A stretch of DNA of 45,661 bases from Verrucomicrobiia bacterium (GTDB lineage: Bacteria > Verrucomicrobiota > Verrucomicrobiia > Limisphaerales > JAEYXS01), in assembly GCA_036405135.1 (NCBI GenBank), contig DASWYF010000051.1:1-45661 (forward strand). The letters run 5' to 3'. The translations under genes and the position numbers were made by a program. This document shows, one piece after another, positions 23,478 to 30,951 of the stretch; the stretch's first letter is position 1, and each line of letters opens with the position of its first letter. The notes below the pieces were generated by a model, which saw nothing but the letters and a program-made list of their open reading frames with translations, did no database searches and was not told where the DNA came from.

Positions 23478-23852
23478 ATGAATGCAAATGATACCAAATT
23501 GATTTTGACGCCGTTGCTTTGGGAGTTCATGCACGCGCATGAAGGGTATTGTGTGGCGGGCTGCTGCGGGGCGGATGCATTCGTGATCAAGGCGGAAGGA
23601 ATGAAGCACTGGGTGCGGACGCATGGGAACGAGGTATGCGAGCAGGTCTTGAAAGAGCTGGGCGAACTGATCCATTCGGTTTCGGAGATAAAGAACGGAA
23701 AAATCGTCTCTGAGTGGGAGCAGATCAACGCAGTTTGGGAGCCGGAAGAGTGTGTCAACTGGCTGCGGTCTTGGGAAACGGAACTGAAACTGGTCCTGCA
23801 AATGAGCCCGGAAGAACTGGCGTGGACGGACCCTAATTTTTACGGAGGTTGA
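23478..23852 (+). CDS. Uncharacterised small protein with a CCG-x-DAF motif (DUF6331-like)
   Basis: 124 residues, no signal peptide. The N-terminal half reads LLWEFMHAHEGYCVAGCCGADAF, in which an aromatic/Cys-rich CCGADAF motif stands out. The rest is mostly acidic and helical with several Trp residues. From memory this resembles the small uncharacterised DUF6331 family. Function unknown. It is the first gene after the candidate sigma-54 promoter and is followed after three bases by another small Cys-containing gene. Membership in the RNA-repair transcription unit is inferred from direction and spacing. Confidence 0.7.
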   Translation: MNANDTKLILTPLLWEFMHAHEGYCVAGCCGADAFVIKAEGMKHWVRTHGNEVCEQVLKELGELIHSVSEIKNGKIVSEWEQINAVWEPEECVNWLRSWETELKLVLQMSPEELAWTDPNFYGG

Positions 23853-23855
23853 GTT

Positions 23856-24272
23856 ATGTGCAAGGTGCTTTATCTGGCTGCAGACGCGGAAATGCCGGGG
23901 GTGAATAGTAAAAGCCCGGCGTTCATGGCGTTACCGGTCAAGAATGTGAAGCCTACTTTGAAGCAGCATTTCACGCAGCCGAATGTGGCTTATATCGCCA
24001 CAGCCGGGTGTGCATGTGGTTTCTTCTGGTCGGATTGCGGGTTGGAAGATGCGACCAGAGAGAATGATCCTGAAGCGTTCGAGAGCACTCAGGTGCTGAT
24101 CGATTATCTTTCGGAGCTTCTGCTGAACTGTGAGGTAGTCGAGGCGTTTGGTTGTTGGGATCAGGAATGGGATAAGCCGGTGGATAAGGAAGTTGTCTTT
24201 TCGATGAAGGATGTGCGAAGGGATGGAATGGTGGTGATTCCGGAGCAGACGCGGGTGAGGTTTGTGAGGTGA
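23856..24272 (+). CDS. Uncharacterised small protein with a CACGFFW motif
   Basis: 138 residues, starting at ATG three bases after the previous stop, with GGAGG seven bases upstream. MCKVLYLAADAEMPGV looks like a first strand with acidic loop. YIATAGCACGFFWSDCG is a Gly/Cys-rich core, and VVEAFGCWDQEW adds another Cys/Trp site. The Cys pattern could bind metal, but the spacing matches no motif I know. Similar small proteins occur as uncharacterised ORFs in Planctomycetes and Verrucomicrobia, as far as I recall. Probably co-translated with the preceding gene. Confidence 0.7.
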   Translation: MCKVLYLAADAEMPGVNSKSPAFMALPVKNVKPTLKQHFTQPNVAYIATAGCACGFFWSDCGLEDATRENDPEAFESTQVLIDYLSELLLNCEVVEAFGCWDQEWDKPVDKEVVFSMKDVRRDGMVVIPEQTRVRFVR

Positions 24273-24284
24273 GGGAGTGAAGAG

Positions 24285-24320
24285 GTTAGAGCCTCCTTAT
24301 CCCGCATGCGGAACTGCTTC
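24285..24320. repeat. Repeat family C copy
   Basis: GTTAGAGCCTCCTTATCCCG, then CATGCGGAACTGCTTCG. It matches 16096-16132 except for a few bases, including one that breaks the CCCGCATGCGGG palindrome. Confidence 0.7.
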
Positions 24321-24478
24321 GATTATAAAGGGGAAAGGTTTTCAACCGAATGGGGTCAAGCGAATGGCCGGTTGCACCGGCGGGCAATGATGGGAAACAT
24401 CGAACATCAAGAGGGGGATAGGGTGGTGTGGAGCGGGCTGTAGGCGATTTGATGCTGGCTTTGCTCAGGTGAGTTGCA

Positions 24479-24500
24479 GCGGCTCGGAGAGCCGCGCTCC
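24479..24500. repeat. Palindromic repeat family D copy
   Basis: GCGGCTC-gga-GAGCCGC with tail GCTCC. Compared with 21593-21614 the fourth stem pair changed from A-T to G-C on both sides, a compensatory change. Confidence 0.75.
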
Positions 24501-24508
24501 GGGGAGAA

Positions 24509-24537
24509 GTTAGAGCCTCCTTACGTCGGCTGCTACG
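24509..24537. repeat. Repeat family C, partial copy
   Basis: GTTAGAGCCTCCTTACGTCG then GCTGCTACG. The 5' half matches 24285 and 16096, and the tail CTGCTACG matches 16125-16132. The central palindrome is replaced. Confidence 0.6.
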
Positions 24538-24545
24538 GAGGAGGG

Positions 24546-24582
24546 GAGACTGGACAGGCGGTGGCGCCTGTCCCACTACGGG
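24546..24582. repeat. Palindromic repeat family A copy
   Basis: Perfect stem GGACAGGCG / CGCCTGTCC, loop gtgg, tail CACTACGGGG. It is identical over about 40 bases, including flanks, to the copy inside rtcB at 27882-27920. Confidence 0.8.
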
Positions 24583-24617
24583 GCGAGGACGAAGGACGAT
24601 TACGAGGTTGGATATTT

Positions 24618-25283
24618 ATGAAGCGCGAAGAATTGGAAAAGGTGATGAGTTTGCAGAAGCGGGCTTATGGCTTGTTGATGTGGGTGAACCAGGCGGCGCG
24701 TGCCAATCCGGCGATGTTCTCAGCGGAGTCGGTGGAACAGATACGCACGGCAGAGGGTTGTGCGGAGTGGATCAATCATCATCTGAATTCATTGCCGAGG
24801 GAGTTTTGGCCGGAGCCAGCGGAGTTGGTGCCGTATGCGCGGCTGTTTTCGTCGTTCTTTGCGACGTCGTTTCGAGTGGGTGAAGTCGGGCGGCGGGATA
24901 GCATGCGGGTAGAGACGGGCTTGGTGACGGGGGCGAAGAAGATCAATGATCGCAGGCACAAGAAGCATTTGGAGCGGCGTCAGAAAGAGGCGGCGTTGGA
25001 ATTGAAGCGTGCGGCACTTTCGGCTTTGGCTGAAGAGGCGGGTGCGGTGGTGACGGTGGCTGAGTTGGATGCGATGATCGCTTCGGCGGAACTCGGAGCG
25101 AAGGTGACGTTGTGGACGTATGCGTGTGAATTGAAGCGTCGCACGGAATATGTCTCGCAAGGGACGGCGGTGCATGAGTTGTGGCTGGAGCTGGATGAGA
25201 AGACGCGGAAACGGATGGATGGGGAGATGGTGTGGAAGGTGCGGGACGAATTAGTGGCGTGCTTTCAGAAGGAGAAGGTATGA
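24618..25283 (+). CDS. Uncharacterised helical basic protein upstream of rtcB
   Basis: 221 residues, mostly alpha-helical by composition. MKREELEKVMSLQKRAYGLL starts a first helical segment. LFSSFFATSFRVGEV leads into a very basic helix, KKINDRRHKKHLERRQKEAA, that could be a coiled coil or a nucleic-acid contact. The C-terminal third is again helical, with conserved-looking Trp residues. I do not recognise a family. An ATG at 24618 sits before the natural N-terminus; the longer frame starting at 24474 translates palindromic repeats. The stop overlaps a following 16-codon frame (ATGA), so translation is coupled onward. Confidence 0.65.
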   Translation: MKREELEKVMSLQKRAYGLLMWVNQAARANPAMFSAESVEQIRTAEGCAEWINHHLNSLPREFWPEPAELVPYARLFSSFFATSFRVGEVGRRDSMRVETGLVTGAKKINDRRHKKHLERRQKEAALELKRAALSALAEEAGAVVTVAELDAMIASAELGAKVTLWTYACELKRRTEYVSQGTAVHELWLELDEKTRKRMDGEMVWKVRDELVACFQKEKV

Positions 25284-25330
25284 AACTGACAATGGTGCAG
25301 GAAATGCGAAAGGATGATTATGTCTGGTAA
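25280..25330 (+). other. 16-codon frame at the edge of the AT-richer module
   Basis: ATG at 25280 overlaps the stop of the preceding gene in an ATGA arrangement and has AAGGAGAAGG just upstream, an unusually good initiation site. The frame encodes only MKLTMVQEMRKDDYVW and stops at 25330, inside the next gene's first codons. It may be a leader peptide or the stranded 5' end of a gene displaced when the following AT-richer module arrived. It is seen directly; its meaning is inferred. Confidence 0.35.
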
Positions 25331-26429
25331 AAGCCAAATCGAACAGATGCACGTCTTTGGAATTTTACCTAACTTGGTTTTGCGTGAGCCATTTGAATGT
25401 GAATGGGTTGCGCTTTTGCCTGGGTCTGATGAACGGATGCAAGCGATTGCTAAGAAGGACAAAACAGTTCATCGGTTGCTAAATGGTTTCCATGATCAAG
25501 ATGGTGGAAAGTGCGAGGTGACAGCTTTGGTGGTTCAGAAGGATGCGCCAGCAGGCGTTGATTTTACCGCCTTAATGAGTTTTAGGAACCTCTTTGCAAT
25601 GTCGTGTGTTTTGAAAGGGTGGCAATCCTCTTTGGGGCAGTTGAATGTTTTTTATCCACTATATTCTGATTACTTTGATTTCTATCCATTCAGGCCTGTA
25701 GGTGATGGTGTTCATATTCAACACCGAGGAGCAGCATTGAATTCATGGAATTCAGCAAAAGAATTTCGTGCTCAAAGAAGTGCTGATTTGCCTTCGTTCG
25801 GACACTGCCTAAGAGCAGATCCGGACGAGGTATTATGTGATTATCTGGTGTCAGCATGGAAAGAGCAGTTCATAGGAGGTGAAGGGAAATGGGAGTCTTT
25901 ATTTCGTTCACTCGCTGTGGCTTATCACGCTGCTGGATTGCCGAAAAAGAACCTAATGTGGCACTATGACTTCGGTGTAAGCATTGCACTGTGGATTAGC
26001 GCCTTTGAAACGCTTTGTCATAATGGAGGTTCAAAAGATGTTGGATCGAGCGATCTTCTGGAATTATTAGCTTCGACGAGATTCAGCAAGAAAGCTTTGA
26101 GGGCAGGGTTCGAAATTAAGGTTAAAAAGGAACCGCGATCAGTTAATGCTGTGCAATATTTGTGCTGGAAATTGTATGGGGCAAGAAACCGATTCCTTCA
26201 CGGAAATCCCTTTCCAGAGGAGTCTCTCTTTCTTGAAACTCGAAATGGGTCTGTCGGGTTGAACCAAGCACCGCCACTTGTGTACAAGGCTGCATTGCTT
26301 AACAAGTTCCAGCATTTTCTGAAATCAGAAGAACAGGAGGGGGAGGTGGCGATCGTAATGTCTAGGCTGTTTGAGAAGCGCGCGTTTAGTGAAGCCATAT
26401 CATTTCTAGTAGAGGGGAAAAGAGATTAA
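25320..26429 (+). CDS. Uncharacterised protein with a HEPN-like RN-x3-H motif
   Basis: 369 residues, with no family I recognise over its N-terminal 200 residues. In the C-terminal third, FGVSIALWISAFETLCHNGG (218-237) and LYGARNRFLHGNPF (285-298) give a helix with W-x2-A-x-E-x-L followed by Arg289-x4-His294. The combination fits Apea-like HEPN domains, whose Rx4-6H pair is the catalytic RNase site in active members. Many HEPN domains are non-catalytic, so activity is inferred. Base composition is lower in GC (about 45%) than its neighbours, suggesting transfer. The ATG at 25320 has AAAGG six bases upstream; ATG 25314 would add two residues. The next gene starts two bases after its stop. Confidence 0.65.
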   Translation: MSGKSQIEQMHVFGILPNLVLREPFECEWVALLPGSDERMQAIAKKDKTVHRLLNGFHDQDGGKCEVTALVVQKDAPAGVDFTALMSFRNLFAMSCVLKGWQSSLGQLNVFYPLYSDYFDFYPFRPVGDGVHIQHRGAALNSWNSAKEFRAQRSADLPSFGHCLRADPDEVLCDYLVSAWKEQFIGGEGKWESLFRSLAVAYHAAGLPKKNLMWHYDFGVSIALWISAFETLCHNGGSKDVGSSDLLELLASTRFSKKALRAGFEIKVKKEPRSVNAVQYLCWKLYGARNRFLHGNPFPEESLFLETRNGSVGLNQAPPLVYKAALLNKFQHFLKSEEQEGEVAIVMSRLFEKRAFSEAISFLVEGKRD

Positions 26430-26431
26430 GC

Positions 26432-27130
26432 ATGAATATGACCAAAGAAAAGTTGCCGACTTTCGGATATGGCACGAATGGCGATGAGTTCAAGCCTCTT
26501 GCCGAAGTGTTGCTGTCTGATGTGCGGCAAACATATTGGGTGAAAATTCGTGCTGATGGGTCTACGCATGGGCTACAGTTGGAAGATTTTCATCAGCAAA
26601 TGTCCGATCTGAACTTGAATCCTGACGTTCCAGAAGATGTTTGCACTGGCTTTGATACTGCTCGCAACCTCTATCTTTACTCCTGGTTTGCCTACAGATT
26701 TCAGACTGTGGCAGAACTTCAGGCATGCGCGACGCTTGAGCTTGCGTTGGGAAAACGCATTGAGTCTGAGTGTACGAAGAAAGTTAAAAATTTGGGACCG
26801 CGGCTTCTGTTTGCTTTCGAGAAAGGATGGTTGAAGTCTGATCAAATCCGAGTTTACCAGAGAAGTTCTGAAAATCGGAAAAGACATACCTCTCTGTTCG
26901 ATGAAGTTTTGCAGCAAGATAACGAATTGCAAACCTCAACCCCTGCATGGGAAGAGGAAAAACATGCTGCTGAGTATCTCGAAAAACTGATCGAAGCAAT
27001 CCCTTCGCTGCGAAATGTAGTAGCGCATGGTAATCCGATGTTGCATGGCGGATCGGTAACGGTGTTGGAGATTTGCTGTGATTTGATAAATCAGCTTTTT
27101 CCTCAAAAGATTGAATCGCAAGGCAAGTAA
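26432..27130 (+). CDS. Second uncharacterised protein with a HEPN-like RN-x3-H motif
   Basis: 232 residues. A central helical pair, ARNLYLYSWFAYRFQTVAEL and ACATLELALGKRIES, resembles the ArgAsn/Tyr-rich HEPN helices. LRNVVAHGNPMLHGG (193-207) contains Arg194-x4-His199, the HEPN RNase signature. The linker KKVKNLGPRLLFAFEKGWLK matches the segment between HEPN helices in related uncharacterised proteins, from memory. Low GC like the preceding gene, starting two bases after it, so the two form one co-transferred module. It could be a paired toxin/antitoxin, a two-subunit nuclease or a damage sensor. rtcB follows 29 bases later. Confidence 0.65.
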   Translation: MNMTKEKLPTFGYGTNGDEFKPLAEVLLSDVRQTYWVKIRADGSTHGLQLEDFHQQMSDLNLNPDVPEDVCTGFDTARNLYLYSWFAYRFQTVAELQACATLELALGKRIESECTKKVKNLGPRLLFAFEKGWLKSDQIRVYQRSSENRKRHTSLFDEVLQQDNELQTSTPAWEEEKHAAEYLEKLIEAIPSLRNVVAHGNPMLHGGSVTVLEICCDLINQLFPQKIESQGK

Positions 27131-27159
27131 TCACAACGGTGTTAAAGTTTGAGAAGTTT

Positions 27160-28644
27160 ATGAACACGAAAGATTTGATTCGGTTGGGGGTGCCGCCGGG
27201 GGAGGCGACGCGGCGTGGGGTGGATTTTATTTCGCGGTATATCTTGAAGGGGTTGGATAAAGCCAAGCTGCAAGAGGAGGCGGAGGCGATTGTGAAGGAT
27301 CCGGCGCGGTTCGTGGAGGATGAGTTGCGCGGGGAGTTTGCAAAGGCACTTGTGCGGACGCGGTCGGCGGGGGCGTTGCGGCAGACGCGTGCGGGGTGGC
27401 AGCAGTGGGGCGAGGGGCTGGAGCCGGAGGCGGTGAACCAGATGGCGCGGGCGTGTCAGCTGCCGGTGGCGGTGCGCGGGGCATTGATGCCGGATGCGCA
27501 TGTGGGCTACGGCCTGCCGATCGGGGGGGTGCTGGCGACGGAGAACGCGGTGATCCCGTATGCGGTGGGAGTGGATATCGCGTGCCGGATGAAGTTGACG
27601 GTGCTGGATCTGCCCTTGCGGGAGCTGGATCGGAAGCGGGAGAAGTTGATCAAGGCGATCGAGGCGGAGACGCGGTTCGGCGTGGGGGCGACGTTCAAGG
27701 ATCGTCGGCAGCATGCAGTGATGGATGAGGACTGGAATGTGACGACGATTACGAAGCATAACAAGGATCGTGGCTGGGCGCAGCTGGGGACGAGCGGGAG
27801 CGGGAATCATTTTGTGGAGTTTGGGGTGTTTACTGTTCCTGAAGGTGGAGATGCATTGTCTGAGGCACCTGCGGTGCTGGGGGAGACTGGACAGGCGGTG
27901 GCGCCTGTCCCACTACGGGGAACGCCTGCGGCGTTGGGGCTGGCGCCGGGGGTGTATGTGGCTTTGTTGAGCCATAGCGGGAGCCGAGGCTCGGGGGCGG
28001 CGGTGTGTGATCGGTATAGCAACATCGCGATGGATCTGCATGCGGACTTGCCGAAGGAGCATAAGCATTTGGCGTGGTTGTCCATGGATTCGGCAGAGGG
28101 GCAGGAGTATTGGGCGGCGATGGAGTTGATGGGGCGTTATGCAGCGGCGAATCATGAGTTGATCCATAAGCACATCGCGGAGCATCTCGGACTGGAGGTG
28201 TTATTGGATGTGGAGAATCACCATAACTTTGCGTGGAAGGAGCGGCATGTCATCGAGGGCGTGGAGCGCGAGGTGATCGTGCATCGGAAGGGGGCGACGC
28301 CGGCGGGTGAGGGTGTGCTGGGGATTATCCCGGGATCGATGGCGACGCCGGGATTCTTGGTGCGCGGGAAGGGGAATGCGGCATCGCTGCAATCGGCCTC
28401 GCATGGGGCGGGTCGCGTGATGAGCCGGAGGAAGGCGACGGAGAGCTTCGAGTGGAGCAAGGTGAATCGCCTCTTGAAGGATCGCGGGGTGCATCTGATC
28501 TCGGCGGGTATCGATGAGGTGCCGGGCGTGTATAAGGACATCCATCAGGTGATGGAGGCGCAGAAGGACTTGGTGGAGGTGCTGGGGCAGTTCGATCCGA
28601 AGCTAGTGAAGATGGCGCAGGCGGGGGAGAGGGCGGAAGACTAA
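27160..28644 (+). CDS. rtcB: RNA-splicing ligase RtcB
   Basis: 494 residues. RtcB joins 2',3'-cyclic-phosphate or 3'-phosphate RNA ends to 5'-OH ends with GTP and Mn2+, healing cleaved RNAs. Active-site segments are PDAHVGYGLPIGG (111-123), GVDIACRM (137-144, Cys142 metal ligand), GSGNHFVEF (213-221), SHSGSRG (271-277), ENHHNFAWKE (352-361) and SASHGAGR (412-419) with the guanylylated His415. Residues about 240-254 (GETGQAVAPVPLRG) are the translation of a family A palindromic repeat inserted in frame in a loop before SHSGSRG. E. coli RtcB has 408 residues; this one belongs to a longer subgroup. No rtcA is visible. Start chosen at ATG 27160; an in-frame GTG at 27139 lies inside the gap. Confidence 0.95.
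   Translation: MNTKDLIRLGVPPGEATRRGVDFISRYILKGLDKAKLQEEAEAIVKDPARFVEDELRGEFAKALVRTRSAGALRQTRAGWQQWGEGLEPEAVNQMARACQLPVAVRGALMPDAHVGYGLPIGGVLATENAVIPYAVGVDIACRMKLTVLDLPLRELDRKREKLIKAIEAETRFGVGATFKDRRQHAVMDEDWNVTTITKHNKDRGWAQLGTSGSGNHFVEFGVFTVPEGGDALSEAPAVLGETGQAVAPVPLRGTPAALGLAPGVYVALLSHSGSRGSGAAVCDRYSNIAMDLHADLPKEHKHLAWLSMDSAEGQEYWAAMELMGRYAAANHELIHKHIAEHLGLEVLLDVENHHNFAWKERHVIEGVEREVIVHRKGATPAGEGVLGIIPGSMATPGFLVRGKGNAASLQSASHGAGRVMSRRKATESFEWSKVNRLLKDRGVHLISAGIDEVPGVYKDIHQVMEAQKDLVEVLGQFDPKLVKMAQAGERAED
27882..27920. repeat. Palindromic repeat family A inside rtcB
   Basis: Perfect stem GGACAGGCG (27889-27897) and CGCCTGTCC (27902-27910), tail CACTACGGGG. It is identical to the intergenic copy 24546-24582 over about 40 bases. 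It is read in frame as part of RtcB without a stop codon. Confidence 0.85.
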
Positions 28645-28720
28645 GGGAAGGGGCGAGGGGAGAAGTGAGAAGGACGAGCGGGCGTTGGATGCTATGGTGA
28701 TATGATTGAATCGTAGGCGC

Positions 28721-28772
28721 TCTCAACCCTCACCCCGGCCCTCTCCCTATTGAAGGGAGAGGGAGAACATTT
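28721..28772. repeat. Repeat family E copy
   Basis: Same CCCTCACCCCGGCCCTCTCC / GGGAGAGGGAGAACATTT structure as 21496-21547. It follows rtcB and could form a terminator-like hairpin, but no T run follows. Confidence 0.75.
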
Positions 28773-28882
28773 GTTTCCGTGAACGTAATTTGGCGTCGTT
28801 CACTGAAGTATGGTTTTGGGAGAAAGGTGAAATACGGGCTTGCGGGGAGGGGCAGAGTTTGGAAAGACTTTGGGCCTTGGTT

Positions 28883-28972
28883 GGAAGGGTGGCTGAGTGG
28901 TTTAAGGCACCTGATTCGAAATCAGGCGTAGGTTAAACCCTACCGTGGGTTCGACTCCCACCCCTTCCGCCA
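28883..28972 (+). tRNA. tRNA-Ser (anticodon CGA)
   Basis: Acceptor stem GGAAGGG pairs with CCCTTCC, with discriminator G and encoded CCA (28970-28972). The anticodon arm is CTGATT-CGA-AATCAG, reading UCG codons. The long variable arm GTAGG-ttaaa-CCTAC is typical of class II tRNA-Ser. The T arm is GTGGG-TTCGACT-CCCAC. Total 90 nt. Confidence 0.97.
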
Positions 28973-29081
28973 TATTTTATTCGACCGTTTCACTCACCTT
29001 GTTTGGAGAATGGAGGGTAGCGTTACCGTCGTTATTAGCTGCTGTTGTTATTTGGAAGTTCAGTTACTTCGGCGGCGGCGC

Positions 29082-29104
29082 GGTGAGGACACCTCGCCCT
29101 ACCA
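29082..29104. repeat. Palindromic repeat, GAGGAC..CTCGCCCTACC type
   Basis: GGTGAGG-aca-CCTCGCC followed by CTACC. Same family as 476-503. Confidence 0.5.
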
Positions 29105-29148
29105 TCTTTAGTGATGGTCGATTGCTGGCAAATGGATGTTCCCTTACT

Positions 29149-29170
29149 GTCGGCTGGAATCCGGCAGCAC
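29149..29170. repeat. Palindromic repeat family B copy
   Basis: TGTCGG-ctggaat-CCGGCA followed by GCAC. One stem position (T instead of C) weakens pairing relative to copies at 18195 and 21033. Confidence 0.7.
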
Positions 29171-29271
29171 ATTGACTCACCCGTTTGTGTCACTTGCAAG
29201 TTGCGGGGTTGTCAGCCAGATTAGCCAAAGGAGTTTGAAACGCAGCGGCGTTACCGGAGGTTTAAGAAATC

Positions 29272-30951
29272 ATGACGGTGTTACCCATAGTGGAACGGGA
29301 GTTAAGGGTAGGGGCGAGGAATCCGCTCTTTTACCGGAGCCGTTTCATGACGCCGATGGTCGGAGCGATCATTTTTCTCTTTATCGCGTACAGTCTCTAC
29401 AAAGGTGCTCCTGCGCAGATGATGGGAAAGACGCTCTTGTATATCTGCTTCGGGCTGATTTTCGCAGGGTGTCTCTTCGCCGGGATTTCGCTTACGGCGG
29501 ATTCCATCAGCCGGGAGAAGCGGGAAGGGACATTGGGTTTTCTCTTTCTGACGGATCTGAAGGGATATGACATCGTACTGGGTAAGCTGGTATCGTCTTC
29601 CATCAGCGGGGTGTATGCGGCGTTCGGGATATTGCCGATCGTGAGTGTGATTTTTCTGATGGGTGGGGTGGAGTTTTGGACGGTGGCGAAGCTGGTGGTG
29701 AGTTGCGTGAATGCGCTGTTTCTGTCGTTGAGCGCGGGTTTGCTAGCATCGGTGCTTTGCGTGAATGAGCGAAAGTCGCAGGGTTTGGCTTCCGTGCTGA
29801 TGGTGATCATGCTTTTGGGTGGGCCGCTTTTGGGGTTGCTCTGGTTTTGGGCAACGGGAGCGCTGGAGACGGCGGGCCAGACGAATTGGGGACCGTTTAT
29901 ATTGCTCAACCCCTTGGCGACATTCGCCACGTCTGTGGGTTCATTTTCAGGAGGGCTGCCGGCATTTATTATCTCCAATGCGGCAGTGCATGGGGTAGGT
30001 TGGGTGTTTCTCGGTGTGGCTTGCTGGTTGGCACCAAAGACCTGGCAAGAGAAGGGAACGACTAAGCGAGAATCCAAACTGAAGGCCGTTTGGCGGGACA
30101 TCGTATATGGTAAGGGAGCGAAGATGGAGGGAGATCGTGCAGCAAAGCTGGATATCAATGCGATCCACTGGCTGACGACCCGGGATCGCTGGGCAGGATG
30201 GTGGGTATGGGGATTGTGGGGGCTCATTGTGCTGGGGTTTGTGTCGGTGGTTGCTTTGGTAGGGAGAGATGCATTGGATCCATCAATGGCAATAGTTTTT
30301 ACCCTAGTGCTGAATGCGGCGATGAAGCTGTCCATGGCCGGAGAGGCTTGCCGATGGATCGCACGTGACCGGCAGAACGGGGTGCTCGAATTGGTGCTGA
30401 CGACATCCATGAGTGTGGACGATATCTTGGAGGGGCAATGGGTGTCGTTGCGTAAACTATACCTGAAACCGTTCATCGCGACGGTAATGGTTGAATTTAT
30501 ATTCGCAGTGATCTGCCTGAGCACCGAAAGGCTGGATTTGGATGAGTTTTTTGGTGCGGTCTACATGATGGGCGTATTCGTAGCGATGATGTTTGCGGAT
30601 TACCGGGCGATCGGCTGGGCGGGCATGTGGAAAGGGCTCTCGACGATGCCGGTGGAGAAGTCGCGACAGCAGACAGTTAGTGCAGTGCTCGCGTTACCCT
30701 GGCTCTTTTTCTATCTCGCCCTGATTCCGACGGCGTGCGTGCTGGGCGGCTTTGCCTTTTTCCTGCTTTGGCCGGCTGCGATGCTGGGCACTGCGGGGTG
30801 GTGGATACAGCATTCCAAAAGGAGGTTGTATGAGGAGTTTAGGACGCGGGCCATGGAACGGTACAGCCCGGTGAAGAAGACACCCTTCTTCCAGATGATC
30901 GGAGACACGTTGGATGCCATCGTAACGCCGGGAGGGAAGACAAAGTCATGA
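29272..30951 (+). CDS. ABC-2-type transporter permease (tandem paralog 1)
   Basis: 559 residues with about 10-12 hydrophobic segments. MTVLPIVERELRVGARNPLF starts a cytoplasmic helix, followed by TM segments from about residue 29. REKREGTLGFLFLTDLKGYD (81-100) is the ABC-2 permease motif (E-x-G-T-L-x-x-L-x-x-T), the coupling element of this superfamily. A second version, ARDRQNGVLELVLTTSMSVD (364-383), lies in the second half, so each chain looks like two permease units. It probably exports a lipid, peptide or ion. No ATPase gene lies next to it. GGAGG is about 10 bases before the ATG. The last four bases overlap the next gene (ATGA). Confidence 0.85.
   Translation: MTVLPIVERELRVGARNPLFYRSRFMTPMVGAIIFLFIAYSLYKGAPAQMMGKTLLYICFGLIFAGCLFAGISLTADSISREKREGTLGFLFLTDLKGYDIVLGKLVSSSISGVYAAFGILPIVSVIFLMGGVEFWTVAKLVVSCVNALFLSLSAGLLASVLCVNERKSQGLASVLMVIMLLGGPLLGLLWFWATGALETAGQTNWGPFILLNPLATFATSVGSFSGGLPAFIISNAAVHGVGWVFLGVACWLAPKTWQEKGTTKRESKLKAVWRDIVYGKGAKMEGDRAAKLDINAIHWLTTRDRWAGWWVWGLWGLIVLGFVSVVALVGRDALDPSMAIVFTLVLNAAMKLSMAGEACRWIARDRQNGVLELVLTTSMSVDDILEGQWVSLRKLYLKPFIATVMVEFIFAVICLSTERLDLDEFFGAVYMMGVFVAMMFADYRAIGWAGMWKGLSTMPVEKSRQQTVSAVLALPWLFFYLALIPTACVLGGFAFFLLWPAAMLGTAGWWIQHSKRRLYEEFRTRAMERYSPVKKTPFFQMIGDTLDAIVTPGGKTKS

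Larger units (their letters stand above)
24273..24617. other. Repeat-filled 345-bp gap inside the RNA-repair series
   Basis: No gene is visible. The gap holds family C (24285-24320), a family F relative (about 24389-24416), family D (24479-24500), a partial family C copy (24509-24537) and family A (24546-24582). An open frame from 24474 runs through these repeats into the next gene, but its residues merely translate the repeats. Confidence 0.7.

Noticed and set aside
24474..24617. N-terminal extension of the gene at 24618
   Set aside because: The residues are a translation of repeat families D, C and A, so the real start is the ATG at 24618.
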